Shown piece after piece: positions 12,676 through 24,959 of a stretch of 64,000 bases of DNA. The stretch's first letter is position 1, and every line of letters begins with the position of its first letter. The translations under genes were made by a program, and so were the position numbers. The DNA lies in contig JAQFVV010000020.1 of the NCBI GenBank assembly GCA_028023455.1, positions 8,231,092 through 8,295,091 of the forward strand, in the 5' to 3' direction. The notes under the pieces were generated by a model. The model saw only the letters and a list, made by a program, of their open reading frames with translations, was not told the origin of the DNA and made no database searches. This DNA comes from Epiperipatus broadwayi (lineage: Eukaryota; Onychophora; Udeonychophora; Euonychophora; Peripatidae).

Positions 12676-13984
12676 ATAGGTGGAATATATGTATCTTCAT
12701 GAATAAACATTCAAATAATAAAGTATTTAAACTATTTCTAGGCATTAAACTTATTAGAACTAGTTTTGTAGGGAGTAGTATATGGGCTACTTTTTAAAAA
12801 GAGTTCAAAAAGAAATAGACAGATCGGCATTGAGAAGTGCTTTGGGGTTAATAAATGAATTTCTTCGAGGGAAATAGGATGTCTTTTTTTTTCAATGAAG
12901 GAAATTAAAATCAAATGAAAATTTTTTGGAATGCTATAATATATGGATGAAAGTAGATTTGTAAAAAATATGCTTAATTGAATTATATGGAGACAGTGGT
13001 TGTCTAGTAATGTTATATAATGTACAGAATTAGGTAAATTATTTATATGTATTTATACGAAGTAGAGAGAAAGTATAACATAATGAGGGATAGAAAAAAT
13101 GACTAAACAAACTGGTTTAAAAAATAGAAATATGAAAAATGAATATACAAAAAAATAGTTTAGATATACACCTGGGTCTCGTTTTACGCGATAGATAGGT
13201 TCCTCAGAAAACACGCGCAAACGAAATCGCACAAAAATAGATGTAACTTACATTGAAAAAGGGGGGATGCGGTCTGTAATTTTTCAAAATTCGCGTAAAA
13301 GCAAAGCACCAATGTAAAATTACTTTAAAATTCACGCAAAAAAAAAAAGGAAATAAAATATGACTAATAAAAAATTTCAAATTTGAAAAAAATTGATACA
13401 AGACAAACTTTTTTTAACTATAATATTTAATTTTATTCAAAATAACACGTTCGTTTGCAAACAACTAGCGCCAACTTCACACTCATGTTGTAACAGTGGT
13501 TTTCTGGTGACAACGTAATTAGTAATTAATCTTTGAGACGATGATTTTATTAATTGTTTATGAAACTAACAACTAAAAATTAAATTCTTATTTTTGTCTT
13601 TAATTTTCAATTCCGTTTAAAAATCAAATTTCACATTAATTTCAAGTCGCAGTAAGTAATTTTTAAATTGTTAATTACAATTAAAAATGAGATTTTAATT
13701 GTCAAATTTAATTGTGCCCACTGCTATTACTGACCTTTTAAAAATAAACTTGTGGACACTAAATGATTAATAATTGATTACGTTTTTTTTTTAAAAGCAA
13801 AAACAGAATGTGATTTAAAATGCAAAATTAACACGTACAATGTTTGAACAAATTTACATTATAATCTGGTAAAATTTAATGTGTGTATATATAAAATGTG
13901 GAAATTATGATTTTAATTTCATTATTGCATAAAATCTTACTATTATAAAGCACTGAAAATATTGAAATTACTAAGATGAAAGTC

Positions 13985-14069
13985 GAATTCCAATAATGTG
14001 CTATTACTTTCAATATAACGTAAGTGCTCGAAATTTATTATTTAAAGTAATAGCGCATTATCGGAGTTC
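13985..14069. repeat. 85-bp foldback repeat
   Basis: Inverted arms of 26 bp (13985-14010 and 14044-14069), beginning GAATTCCAATAATGTGCT, with three mismatches. It sits immediately left of the pogo-like MITE. Possibly a separate small MITE. Confidence 0.55.
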
Positions 14070-14072
14070 ATA

Positions 14073-14181
14073 CACCTGGGTCTCTTTTTACGCGGACTTA
14101 TTTAACACACTTCCGGTGAAACATGAATCGCGTAACTTCAAAATCGTGTTAAATAAGTCCGTGTAAAAAGAGACCCAGGTG
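14073..14181. mobile_element. 109-bp pogo-like MITE
   Basis: Terminal inverted repeats of 36 bp with one mismatch start CACCTGGGTCTCTTTTTACG. TA flanks both ends (14071-14072 and 14182-14183), as expected for TA-targeting transposons. It is too short to code and was presumably moved by a transposase encoded elsewhere. Confidence 0.75.
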
Positions 14182-14189
14182 TATATACA

Positions 14190-16015
14190 AAATATCAAAG
14201 GGGGTATAATAATACTAGAAAGAGGTGATTGGTTACAAAGACTGGAGTTTTTAAGTGGAATGCAAATGGTATAAGTAAGCAAAGAAAATCAAGGATTCAA
14301 CATATATCAATGTTGTCACTTAAGAATTATATATAAAAATTGTTCAATACAAAAAATAAATCACTAAGAATATTGAAAATTTGATGTTACTATATATATA
14401 AAATGCTATAGTATATTAAAAGAGTGATAATTAATTATAGTGATGATGATGAAAAATATTAGTTTGGTTAATGAATTCTATACCCTTAATAGATGATGTC
14501 CCTAAGAAAAAATAAAATAAAGTCTCAAATATAAATAACATTTTAAAAATTTATTTTATAAATATTAAACATTTTTAAAACTTCTTTGCCGATTGTAAAT
14601 CTTTGAAACATATTTTTGTTTTATATATAACATATTTATACATCAAAAGATTGTCTTGCTTTCTACTGAAACAAGATATTCTTCATGTGTTCTCATTATA
14701 ATATTTGTACATGTTAAAAACATTTATTTTAAGTCCTATATATTATTTAAAATAAAAGTATTAACATGTGCTAACATTCTAATGAATGTACATATGAAAA
14801 AACCTGTTCCAAGAGCTAAATATATTTTCTATATAAATGAGTGAAAATTATAAAAAAGTAATTTTTAACAGCATGGGTTCAATATCTTGTCAATAGCCCT
14901 GTTAAAGGTTGATGTGAGACTGTTGTATTTAAAGCTATTTTACCTATCTGGTTATCTATCTATCTATTTATATTTATTTGACTATCAATCTATCTGGTTA
15001 TATATCTATATATCTGCTTATTTTGTCTGTATATCTATCTACCAATCTATCTATTTATCTAAACCCGATAGAATTTTTATCGTAATTTTAAATCTAAATA
15101 ATATAGTCATCAAATTTAAATGACTTTTTAAAAACAAATTAATAAATATATAATACACAAAATTCAATTTAAATAAATAATATTTATTAATCAAAAACCA
15201 AAACACAATAGTGAACATCGAACATATGGGGGATTCCTAGAAAAATATACTATGTTGAAATTAAATGTATACACATTTAACCATTACCTTGTAAAACAAA
15301 CACATTTCTTATAATTTAATTAAATATAATTCAAAAGTAATAGTAAGTTTTATAATAATTTTGAATATATCTATCCATTTTTATAATAACGAGAATTAAT
15401 AATTTTTAAACATTTAAATTAAGACGATTTATTTTATTCATCTTTTATTCAATTTAAGTTTTACATATAATTTCAAAGTTATATACTTTTATGTAATTAA
15501 AATAATAAGAATTGTTAAAAAAACATATAATTAATGGTATATAAATAATTATTTGCTCTAAAAGCACATAACAATATTATTATAAATGTTAATATTTTTT
15601 TTTTCTTGTAAGACTTAATATTGTTAACATAGAATATTCAAAATATTTTCTTTTTTTATATAATTTTATTTGTTCTCTTTATATTTTCTAGTATTCTTTC
15701 ATCCATTTTATTTTATGCTTATCTTGTTTTAACATTATGCATTCTTTTGTCTCATAGTTTTATTCATCAATATTGAATTATCTTTAAAACCATACAATAT
15801 CTTCCCTTATCTTTACAATATATCATTTTTCTTAAAAAATTAATATTTTTTTAACTTAACATAGAATAAAAGAGTTTTTCTGAAGGTTTGTTATGAAGTC
15901 TTTTTAATATTGATTATTTGGATTATTTCCATCATCTAATATTAAATACTGAATGTCTTCAGAAAATTTTAAGCTGTATTTAAACTTCCAAATACATTAA
16001 ACTGTTAGAAATAGC
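14190..16015. other. AT-rich sequence with TATC-type microsatellite
   Basis: Contains an impure CTAT/ATCT repeat tract at about 14945-15060. The frame reading through it at 14887-15123 is a Tyr/Leu/Ser repeat artefact. Nothing else is recognisable. Confidence 0.5.
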
Positions 16016-16019
16016 ATGC

Positions 16020-16425
16020 AGGTTAATATATAACCCAATATTTTGAGTAGTAGTATTCTCTTCTTCAGGTACTGCTGACATGACCAGAGACATGGTAATC
16101 AAACTTGGACCTTTAGATTCATGAATATTGAATGTAAGATAAAGCTCTTTGGCAGGATGGCTCTGTCAGTTAGAGCTTTACCTTAAATTCAATACTCATG
16201 AATTTAAGGTCCAGGTTTGATTTCCATCCATGTTAGTACTGTCACAAGGTCAGCAACACCAGATGAAAAGAGAAAAATATCACTCAGAATGTTCTGTTAT
16301 GTATATACTAATCTTTATGCCATTAATGACAGTTATATATTTGGAAAGTTTAAATAAAGTTTACAACCTTTCTAAAGACATTAAATATTTAATAGTGGAT
16401 GATAGAAGTATTTCAACATATAATT
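16020..16425 (+). mobile_element. tRNA-derived SINE-2 with an inverted partial copy
   Basis: The plus-strand copy starts at about 16148 (TTTGGCAGGATGGCTCTGTC, A-box region). It has a B-box-like CCAGGTTTGATTTCC at about 16210 and a body with TACTGTCAC, CAGGTCAGCAACACC-like, AGATGAAAAGAG and GTATATACTAA blocks, and ends TTTGGAAAGTTTAAA...CTTTCTAAAGACATT. About 130 bp upstream (16065-16138) part of the same tRNA-like head occurs in reverse orientation, giving a partial foldback. Relatives lie at 24960-25205 and 60792-61030. Confidence 0.65.
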
Positions 16426-16444
16426 AATAATAAATAAAAAATAT

Positions 16445-16650
16445 AGGGATTTGAACTCAGTCTTTCAAGCCCCTTCACTATCCACACTATCTCATATTAC
16501 TGATATACATGATAACACACATGCAGAAAAGATAGTGGCTTATGTGTATCAGCAATATGAGATAGTGTGGATGATGAAGGGGCTTGAAAGTCTGAGTTCA
16601 AATCTCCCATATCTACAAAAGGCTCCAGGTTTAAGAGTATCTGGTATTTC
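16445..16650. mobile_element. Short foldback copy, family FB2
   Basis: The left arm starts GATTTGAACTCAGTCTTTCA and the right arm ends with its near-complement, CTGAGTTCAAATCTCC, with TCACTATCCACACTATCTC and its reverse complement inside. This is the outer part of the same arm that forms the large palindrome near 43 kb. The 16451-16663 frame is an artefact of the palindrome. Confidence 0.65.
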
Positions 16651-16874
16651 ATATTTTAATTAATAATAAATAGAATTTTTTTTTCAGTAATATAATTTAT
16701 TGTAAAGGGTATGACTTTCATGAAACTTCTCAATGAAGTTAAACATACACACCATATTATACAATCAAACATATATTTAAAAATAACAGAAAAATAATAT
16801 TTCAATGTTTTCTTTTTAAAAAATTAATTATATTATTCAAATAAATTTGAAAAACTCTTTGGATTTAGACATTG

Positions 16875-17600
16875 AAGCATTCATCATCATCATTTTCATC
16901 CATTATCAACCCACTGCAGGATGAAGGTCTCTCAAAGTTCAATTCATTTTCTCTGATTTCTAGCCCCTCTCTTCACCTCTCCTCCCAGCATACTTCCTTA
17001 TTTTGCTCATCCATCTCACATGATGTTGCTTTCTAGGCCTTTTACAATTTCTTGTAGTCCAATTAAAAATTTCAACTGTCCATCTATTACCATCTCTTCT
17101 AGGAATATTTCCAGCCCAATTCCATTTTAAGTCTTTTAATTCTTTCAATGGCATCAGTAACACCTGTTTGTTTTCCCACCCATGAACTTCATTTGCAATA
17201 TCTTCTTGTTATTACTAATATACATCTTTTCATACTTTACAAGTGGTCTCAAGTCTCTATATCACTCTTCTGTTAAGTGTCCATGTTTCAGATCCACAAA
17301 TAAGAACTGGTACCACATTTATTAAAATACCTTCCTTTTCAAACCCATAGGCATAGTTCCTTTTAATATTATTTCTACCAAAAACATTCCAAAAAAATTA
17401 TTTCTATGATTAATTTAATCCGTTTCCATCTGTAGTAATAATCGACCAAGGTATTGTAGTTGTTAATTTCTTCAACTCATCATTATCAATCTTTATTTTC
17501 ATCTTTTGAGAAAATCTATTGAACATTACTTTACTCTTATTAAAATTTACCTTTAGTCTTACTTTGTTATCATAAATAACATTTTTTCATAATAACTTTT
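16875..17600 (-). pseudogene. RTE LINE fragment, 3' part of reverse transcriptase
   Basis: On the minus strand this matches the C-terminal third of the RTE protein seen at 2628-4292. 16960-17163 reads a KWNWAGNIPRRDGNRWTVEI-like block and RPRKQHHVRWM. About 17200-17350 corresponds to the Trp/Arg-rich segment, and further upstream to the thumb. It ends at the RTE 3' tail, seen on the plus strand as CATCATCATCATTTTCATCC at about 16882. 5'-truncated insertion with several stops and frame changes. The upstream limit is where similarity fades into AT-rich sequence. Confidence 0.8.
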
Positions 17601-17704
17601 TTATTCTATTGGAATTTAAAAAAATATATAAGGCAGATAAATAAGTAAAATCATAGAATAAATAATTTAACATTTTTAAAACATGAGTCCTCTATTTTAA
17701 TAAG

Positions 17705-17905
17705 AGTACCAAACCCTCCATACACTAATGCCACCAAGAGCAATCCTTTGCAATCAATGGATGTAGGAATGTTTGTGAATAAAATCTCATTTTTATTCAT
17801 CCAATATTTCCAGACTAATTTCTAGCTTGTAATTTTCATCAGTGAGGAGCCTTGGATTTGAGAGCACTGCATCTAGATCTTAGGATCTAATGCAACCCTC
17901 CAACA
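17705..17905 (+). mobile_element. FB1 foldback element, one arm
   Basis: Starts CCAAACCCTCCATACACTAA and continues through GCAATCAATGGATGTAGGAA, TTCATCCAATATTTCCAGAC and CATCAGTGAGGAGCCTTGGA to a GATCTTAGGATC block. It matches the left arm and middle of the copy at 35490-35753. The right arm is not clearly present. Confidence 0.65.
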
Positions 17906-18129
17906 GCCACATATTACCTATTTGGCTAACTATAAGCTAGGAGAACAAGATAAAAACACCATTTTGTTTCCAAATACAAGCTCATTTGTTTATATAGTCA
18001 TATAGATCTGAGTTCAGTTTAGCATTTATACATTTTGGTGTCTTTGGTTTTTCAAAAACCATAATCACCATTATCCTATGGGCAGGATAGATATAAAATT
18101 ATCAAAGCATTACATGATCACTACTTCAT

Positions 18130-19640
18130 AGCTTACACACGCTGTTAATAAGAGTGATGTGATGGAATGCGACTTCTTTTTATATGGAATCAGAAATCTC
18201 TCAACAACTATTCCCAGAGAAATCTGTTAGCCACCTTAACTTCCCTTTCCATTCCCCACCCTAAGTTGTCCCATATTTTTATCTATTCTGCTCCATTCCA
18301 TTTTCACAACATAATCTTTGTCAACTCCATGGCCTTTATATCTAAACCCCCTTATCTTTTCCCAAACCCAGCATAAAAACCAATAACCCACTTTCTGTAT
18401 AATCACTTCATTTTGTATTTATTCTTCCACAACAGCATTATTTATACCCTTTCTGCCTTCAAGCTTTTGCATTCAATTAACAGGTACCTAATATTTTCTA
18501 TGCCTTCCTTACACAACTTACAGACTAAATCACCCATATTTTTCCATTTATGTGTATCTTCCCTTGTTACTAAAGATCTCACTTGAGCCTTAAACAGTAA
18601 ACTACTTTCCTTGCTATTATCATAAATTAACTTGCACCCAATATTCTGTTTACTTCTATAAATATTTAAACTCTTTTTACTCTCCATACTAGTTTCCTAT
18701 CTCTCCAACTTCCTATTATTTATTAACACATCTATTCTTCTATTCCATTTCTTAACACTATAACACAACAATTCTCCTAACACAATCGTACCATCTTTTG
18801 TATAAATATACTGACACAAATTATTTATTCAAATCTTTTACATATCACATTACCTTTCTCACCCATCTTATTGCCTGCCCTTTATTCATAATCCAATTAA
18901 TACTATTTTGGCTATTCTTTTATTATCCATAAACTACAATCTACTGAACATTTTCATTTTACTTTTTGCATCTCTCATGTAAAAACTTGATTAAACCATT
19001 TTCCATGATTTACTTCCTTTGCCATCCACACATCTAAATCTAATGCATGTCTTCCTACTTCTCTTTGTACTTTTTCTAAACAATCTAATACCCCTTTACT
19101 AACACATAACACATCATTACCATATGTTAACTCTGCTAATGCCACTCACTCCCTTCCATACAATTCTAGCTACATCATATTTATTATATGAAAACACTAT
19201 TAATTTATCAATCCCTTTCTTTTCTTTGCTTCATTTATCAATTTTTTCTCCCATTCCTCAAGCAATTTCTCTGATTACTTAAGACGATTCCCAAATAGTT
19301 ATATCTATTCCCCACACTTAACTTTATATCTCTTAATAAAAATTCTTTGTCTTCTCTTTCCCCAGTATTAATCATTATTTCTTTTGGATTTTTCTTCATT
19401 AAATTTAATCCCCATCTCGTTACCCACCTTTGTGCATGTTATCAGCATAACTTCCAAATCTGCCCTTCTTTCTGCACACAAAAATATAGCATCTGCAAAT
19501 AAAAAAAACCAAAAATGTATAGACTCCCTTGATACCTACTAATGGTATCTCTGACTCTCTTCCTAGTCTTTCTATTGCTTTCTCCATTTCTCTCAAATAC
19601 AACGAAAACAAAATAGATGACATAGGGCATGTACTGTATA
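18130..19640 (-). pseudogene. LINE family B, second decayed copy
   Basis: Minus-strand relative of the element at 8740-10560. 18442-18687 carries the C-terminal knuckle (CKLCKEGIENIRYLLIEC), here with both Cys of the first pair kept, after a SLLFKAQVRSLVTREDTHKW-like block. 19420-19692 covers the LYLREMEKAIERLGRESEIP segment just upstream of the catalytic box, which is disrupted. The copy is cut at its 5' side near 19630, exactly where an FB1 foldback half begins. The 3' ends of both copies share GTGATGTGATGG-like and CCATATA sequence, confirming one family. Many stops; dead. Confidence 0.7.
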
Positions 19641-19740
19641 GAGTATCAAACTCTATACAGTACTGCCACCAAGTGCAAACTTTTGTAATCAATGGATGTA
19701 GGAAGGTTCGTGCACAAAATCCCTATCTATATAGATGTAA
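19641..19740 (+). mobile_element. FB1 foldback fragment
   Basis: Starts GTATCAAACTCTATACAGTA, then CTGCCACCAAGTGCAAAC, AATCAATGGATGTAGGAAGG and TGCACAAAATCCCTATCTA. A single arm abutting the truncated LINE-B copy. Confidence 0.6.
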
Positions 19741-20066
19741 GCATATGAAATGGTGTGATCCTCTATTTTATTCAATTCATGGCAAATATGTAAAGTGGAA
19801 TTTCATTTTATATAATGTGTAACTTGTGTAAATCATATAGCATTCTTTTTTTTTTTCATTAAATTACAATTTATACAATGAACGTCATTGATTGACAAAG
19901 CACATACATGAATATAATAATACATTTCTGTCATATTTTGTCGTGCTTAATTACCCTTTTTTACGTATAGTATTTTTTTTTTCATATTTCATAGCATAGT
20001 CAGAAAACAAAATTCTAAAACTAATTAAGATAATATCAAGAAAAAAAGGAATTTCTAGGAGAGAAA

Positions 20067-20075
20067 GCAGATCTT
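20067..20075 (+). repeat. Target-site duplication, left, of SINE
   Basis: GCAGATCTT, repeated exactly at 20179-20187 on the other side of the SINE. Confidence 0.8.
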
Positions 20076-20178
20076 GCATTGGTGGTCGAGAGGTCAGCGC
20101 GACTGCCTTGCACTTTGCAGGCAGTTGCCCGGGTTGCGGGTTCGCATCTCGGCCGATGCTATGACACTTAAAAAAAAC
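20076..20178 (+). mobile_element. tRNA-derived SINE, type 2, with target duplication
   Basis: 103 bp. The head GCATTGGTGGTCGAGAGG is followed by GCGCGACTGCCTTGCA with a 7-bp internal duplication (TTTGCAG region). The B box lies in GCGGGTTCGCATCTC, and the 3' end is GATGCTATGACAC plus an A-rich tail. The 9-bp target-site duplication GCAGATCTT (20067-20075, 20179-20187) shows insertion by a LINE-type mechanism. Confidence 0.85.
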
Positions 20179-20189
20179 GCAGATCTTAT

Positions 20190-22845
20190 TATGAGATGGT
20201 TAAATTAATGATCTGTGACTTGTTGTTCTTTATTAAAACGAAGAGTGTAAATCGCTCTCCCTCCAGGCTATAAATTAAAAGCACTCTTAAGTGTTGAACA
20301 AAGTACCAAGAATATAATGAATGCATAAACATTGAGCTATATATGATTTAAAGTTTACATATGAAATCTTATTTAATTATGTATAATTGATCATGAGTTT
20401 CATAACTCTTAAGAGTCCTATTCCATCTGGCTAATAAATTAATATCAGTCTGAATTACCAACAATATTGACCAACCCAGTTGCATTTTAAACTTAAATAG
20501 CGCTACCCAATTTTTCAAGTAGGTTGTTTCTAGAAATTAATTTTGATCTAACCTTAGCTAAATGGAAAAAAATAAGTTAAGCTATAATCTAATGATACGT
20601 CTAACCAACATGAATTAAAGTCATCTTTCATATTAATATGAGTTTATCAAATTACAAGATAATTATCTGATATTTGGGTTAGAAATAAGAACCCAGCTTT
20701 GAAAAACGTGGCCTCGAAAGCGCTTAGCGTATAATAATTTGTGGAATCTTTATAGCTTCTCCTTCAAGTGTTTCCTATGCTTTTTAATTTGTATATATTC
20801 TTATATAAAGACTGTTCTATCCCAGAAAAAGATCTTTCAAACAATCATGTCAACTTAGACAAATTGCCTGCCTTCTGTATGTGGAAGATCAGTGACAAAA
20901 TATGTCTATTTTATAAAATTTTGTATTTTATATGATCATTTATTGTCATTTGATTTTTTCTGTTGGGGAGCATTTTCAAGTAAGAATTTACAAACATTTT
21001 AAAAATATCATTTTTTTAAACACAATATAGGCTGAGATTACATCAATAATAATAGCACCAGTTTTTATTTTAATATATTTTGAAAGCCTTTTTCAATATG
21101 AGTTCTTAAACATAAAACTTGTTCACAATAACTTTTTTTTGGCCTATAACTAGCCTGCTCTATAAAAATCTGATTATTATATAATGGTAAAATTCTACTT
21201 TATTCTTTTCACTGGTGAAGCAGCCATAGTGAATAGTTAAAAAATTATGTTAGGCCACACATTTTATCATAAGTTTATATTATTCAAAAATGTCTTAATA
21301 TATATTGTTTGAGACATAAAACACCAAAGAATGTAATTAAATGTAAAAAAATATAGTCATTGATATTTAAAGTAATAAAAAAAAAGAATAAACATTAATA
21401 TTTCTAATAATTATTTTCATTTTATTTCATAAATTCAAAATTATCATGTATACAACTTAAAATTATATTTTTATTAGTAGGTTAATTGGTTTCATCATAA
21501 TTTCTAAAAATTGATATATCATAACACTTATCTAAGGTAATCTACTAATTGAAAACTTCATAGAATAAAGACATTAGTACCCTTCATTTTTTCTAGTAGT
21601 CTTTCAAAATGTATTTCCATACAGGGGTTTGCAATGAAAATGTCATCTCTAATAACATTCCTTATAACAAGTAGTTAATATTGATCAATAATTAATATAA
21701 TTTGAATATTATAATAAAGAACTTCAATAATGTTTGTAATTTATTAAAATTGACTACTAAAATAGTCACTATATACAAAGTAAAATAGAATAGAAAGTAA
21801 ATGAAATACTAAATTCATTATAGAGTTAAGCTTGAGGTACCTGAGTTAGTACTTTAGACTCAGTACAATGTAGTATTATTTATCCTATCTTTATAGGTTG
21901 AGGGCTCATATTGCTGCATGCTACTATGATCATAAATTTAGTAATATCTTCAGCAACTGCGACCTCTTTTTGCATTTGATATTCAGCTTTGAAATATACA
22001 TTGCAGCAGTGTATAATCAGCCTAAGGTTATATACTGTCAAAATCTTTACTTTTAACATTTACATATTTTTATTATTATTAAAATGCAGACAAGACAATT
22101 ATAGGAAAATCTATATCAGGTCATAATATTTACAAAATATGTTTATCTTTGTCTCATATCACCTAATTCAAATGCTGAACCCAAACCCACATCATACCAA
22201 AAAATGCAGATAATTCTCGATATAAATTTACACAATCACGAGCTATTTTTTTGATCAATGCATGTTAGTTTCAATGATAATTTTTTCGTATATTTTTTTA
22301 TCAAATAATAATTAAAATATATATAAAAATAAGTACTTACCATTGGCTCCGAATAACATTCATTCTTCTAAATACATTGGTAAAAAGCTGCATTTTTTTT
22401 CCAATGTAATTTTCAGGATGAATATTATTCTGTTAACAATGAAAAAACTGACAGAAAGACAAAAAAATTCAATTTACTTGATCACAAAAATTATCATAAA
22501 ATTTTTAATTTTTATCATAGAAAAATAAAACTTACATTTTATGAAATAGAAAGAAATATGGAAACAAAGGTGTAAAAAATGCATGCATAGACTGTGTAGA
22601 TTTCTGTTAATATTAATCTGAAACCAGGTGTTTATAATTTGAAAATTCATGCATGCATTATGTGGGCATAAAAGTGAAGAATGATTTCTTCATAAATCTT
22701 ATAGCAATACAGAATAATATTAGTAATATGGTTATGGATCATTGATAGCTTTGTTTGTTTTAAAGACATATAGTTTTGCTTGTATCCCAAATTTTTGGTA
22801 TACTTTCTGTATGAATAATATTACTGAATAATTCTGCCAATCATA
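20190..22845. other. AT-rich sequence, no gene seen
   Basis: No domain-bearing frame and no repeat family recognised elsewhere in the window. The 22343-22528 frame is low-complexity. Confidence 0.45.
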
Positions 22846-22904
22846 CTTTGGCTTTAGGTTTTAAATTTTATAGAAACTCTGCAAGCATACCTGCTTCTGA
22901 GGTT

Positions 22905-23140
22905 TTTCATGATTTAAGACTATTGAAGTTAAGTTTGATTTCACCAACAACCACAGATTTTATCAGATGGTTATTACAGATTCATGGAGAAAGAGATGCT
23001 TGCAATCCTTATATCTACTCTGAGTTTTTTTTTTTATGATTTCAAACTATCGAAGTCAAGTTTGACTTCACTAACAACCACAGATTTTATTGGATTGTTA
23101 TTACAGAATCTTAAAGAAAGAGATGCTTGAAATCCTGTTC
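22905..23140. repeat. Tandem duplication within LINE-C remnant, about 130 bp
   Basis: Two successive units (about 22907-23035 and 23036-23135) share AGTTTGA(T/C)TTCAC, CAACAACCACAGATTTTAT and AAAGAGATGCTTG blocks, separated by a T-run at about 23027-23036. Confidence 0.6.
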
Positions 23141-23800
23141 TAATGATATTTCCCCCCATTTTATCAATTTTGTGTTGATACATAAGCCTGCCAACCTGAT
23201 TAGCAGTGCCAATAATGATTCTTTTAGAAACACTTTCACAACTTTTGTAAAAGTGTCCATGTTTTACAATTAGATCTTGTAAAATTTTATTTCTCCATGG
23301 TCTCTTCACTTTTCTTTTATAGCATCGACCAGTATTTTATAAGTTTGTAACAATTTATGAACCTTTTGTAGTTTTAGTCCAACCTGAAATGAATTGCTTG
23401 CAATATCCACAGGGAATAGATTCTCTGGCAGCTGTTATTAAAAATTTGTTAAACCTATCATAGCAATAAGGAATTGGGAAGATTCTATTGATATTTTTAG
23501 TCAAGATATCCAGTATATTAACTTCAGTTAGCTTTTCTTAAATTCTATCTTGGAACACGTTAGCTTTCAACTATAGGAATGCAGATTTTAAAATTAATTA
23601 TATTGGATTTGTTTTGGCTATAGGGAAAATAATCTAATGTCAGTAGTTCAGCAGATAATTGGCAAAACAAAATATAATCAGGAATTGGTATTTTTTTATT
23701 TATCTGCCAGATGAAATTGTTTAGCATCATAAAAATCCAAAATCTACTACAAAAATTGAAATTTCCTATTAATACAGAAGGTGTAGGAAGATCTAAATGC
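22905..23800 (-). pseudogene. LINE family C remnant (endonuclease to reverse transcriptase linker)
   Basis: The minus-strand reading from about 23800 downwards suggests a decayed LINE endonuclease end (a short TLDYFPYSQ segment), then FNKFLITAARESIPCGYCKQ and FISGWTKTTK (about 23435-23345). These resemble the conserved AA.R.IPRG...YIPGW linker before the reverse transcriptase in several LINE clades. 23034-23309 continues as 91 residues (ILQDLIVKHGHFYKSC and GTANQVGRLM) without a stop. Several stops and shifts are needed to join these pieces. The assignment rests on the linker pattern and is moderate only. Confidence 0.4.
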
Positions 23801-23859
23801 AGAAGACAGAGCTAATTTATATATTCACATAGTGATTATAAAAAAAAGTTGTTTACTTT

Positions 23860-23970
23860 TTTTTTCATATGTCATAGCATCTTCCAGGACGCAAACCCAC
23901 AAGTGTCTGCAACCAACTATTTGCTTGCAAGGTGGCTTCAATGACCTCTCGGCTAACAACGCTTGACAAA
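23860..23970 (-). mobile_element. tRNA-derived SINE, type 2, with 19-bp target duplication
   Basis: Minus-strand copy. The head is AAGCGTTGTTAGCCGAGAGG when read in reverse complement, then a CCTTGCAAGCA anticodon-like block, a B box GGGTTTGCGTCC and the end GATGCTATGACATATG with an A tail. The direct repeat AAAAAAAGTTGTTTACTTT (23841-23859 and 23971-23989) flanks it exactly. The insertion is recent enough to keep a perfect 19-bp repeat, although the B box has a G-to-A-type change. Confidence 0.85.
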
Positions 23971-23989
23971 AAAAAAAGTTGTTTACTTT

Positions 23990-24955
23990 AGAAGATACTT
24001 TGAAACAAAAGTAGCCATATTGTGTTTCTAATGCATTCTGTCATTAATCAATGCAAATCCAAGAATTTCAAGAAGGTAACCATTATTAGCAGAATAGTAA
24101 GTCTCTCAAAGTTCAATTACATCAACATCATATTGAACAGTTAATTTGTAAAGCATATGCATTTTTAATTTTGTAAGCCCTCAGAGTTAAATTGTGTTTC
24201 CTATGGGAAGAGAAAATCACTTTACCAGAAAATATATTTTGTGCTCGAGGTGTCCATGGTTACCAGCACCAGTTAGTCATTTTTCATTTCATGAGCCTAG
24301 GAATTTCACCTCAATAGTCCTACTGTACCTATTCCGCATAATGATGCCTGAGTTTATATCAATAGTTTTATTGTGCATCGTCATAAAGTATTATCTTAAT
24401 CATGAATTCATAAAGTTTTGTTTTTATGTGGAGACATTAGTTTCATATATTATGCACATTACTTACAAGGATATCATCCATCCATTGTTTTTTACATTAT
24501 TCAATTGCAGGGTAATCATTCTTAAGCTTGTCAGAATCCTCATGGGTAAAAATCTGGTACTACGAAAATTATTCTGTCATGCATGTGTAACCTGATACAT
24601 CAAAACAATTTACACTGTCAGCCATGATAAACCATAGTCTGTAATATTTATAATAGTCATAACTGACAATCTTTGATATTTTTATTCAAATTTTTTGAGT
24701 GTAATCATTTATAAAATGCTGTTTAAGTTTCTTTATATGAAGCTTATTTTTAATATTCATAAATCAATTGGTGTTAATATCATGAGTTCTACTTACTGCT
24801 TTTCAAGGCATTATTAATAAATTGGCAGTCAGACTACATCGCGTGTGACAATTCAATTAGGATGTTTTATTTTATAGTTTGGAGTATTTTCATATTTAGG
24901 ATAATGTTGAGTATTTTATATTAATACTATCATACATAATCTTGCCGATCTCTGC
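23990..24955. other. No gene recognised
   Basis: The 133-residue frame at 24194-24595 starts near a GC-richer patch and is rich in Ile, Phe, Leu and Cys. I see no signal peptide plus domain pattern and no homologous family. It could be chance. Confidence 0.4.
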
Positions 24956-24959
24956 CAAA

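Larger units (their letters stand above)
13169..14181. mobile_element. Possible pogo/Tigger-like non-autonomous element
   Basis: Position 13169 starts CACCTGGGTCTCGTTTTACG, preceded by TA. Position 14181 ends the reverse complement of CACCTGGGTCTCTTTTTACA, followed by TA. These matching ends with a TA duplication suggest a Tc1/mariner-superfamily (pogo-type) element of about 1.0 kb. There is no transposase frame; the 13204-13401 minus frame has no DDE motif. The right end is itself a complete small MITE (14073-14181), so the larger unit could be two separate insertions. Confidence 0.45.

Noticed and set aside
16451-16663. Small frame of 70 residues
   Set aside because: Lies entirely in an FB2 palindrome, where both arms give open reading by symmetry.
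24194-24595. 133-residue frame as a host gene
   Set aside because: No domain, no splice signals that give a longer product, and Ile/Phe/Cys-rich composition expected from AT-rich random sequence.
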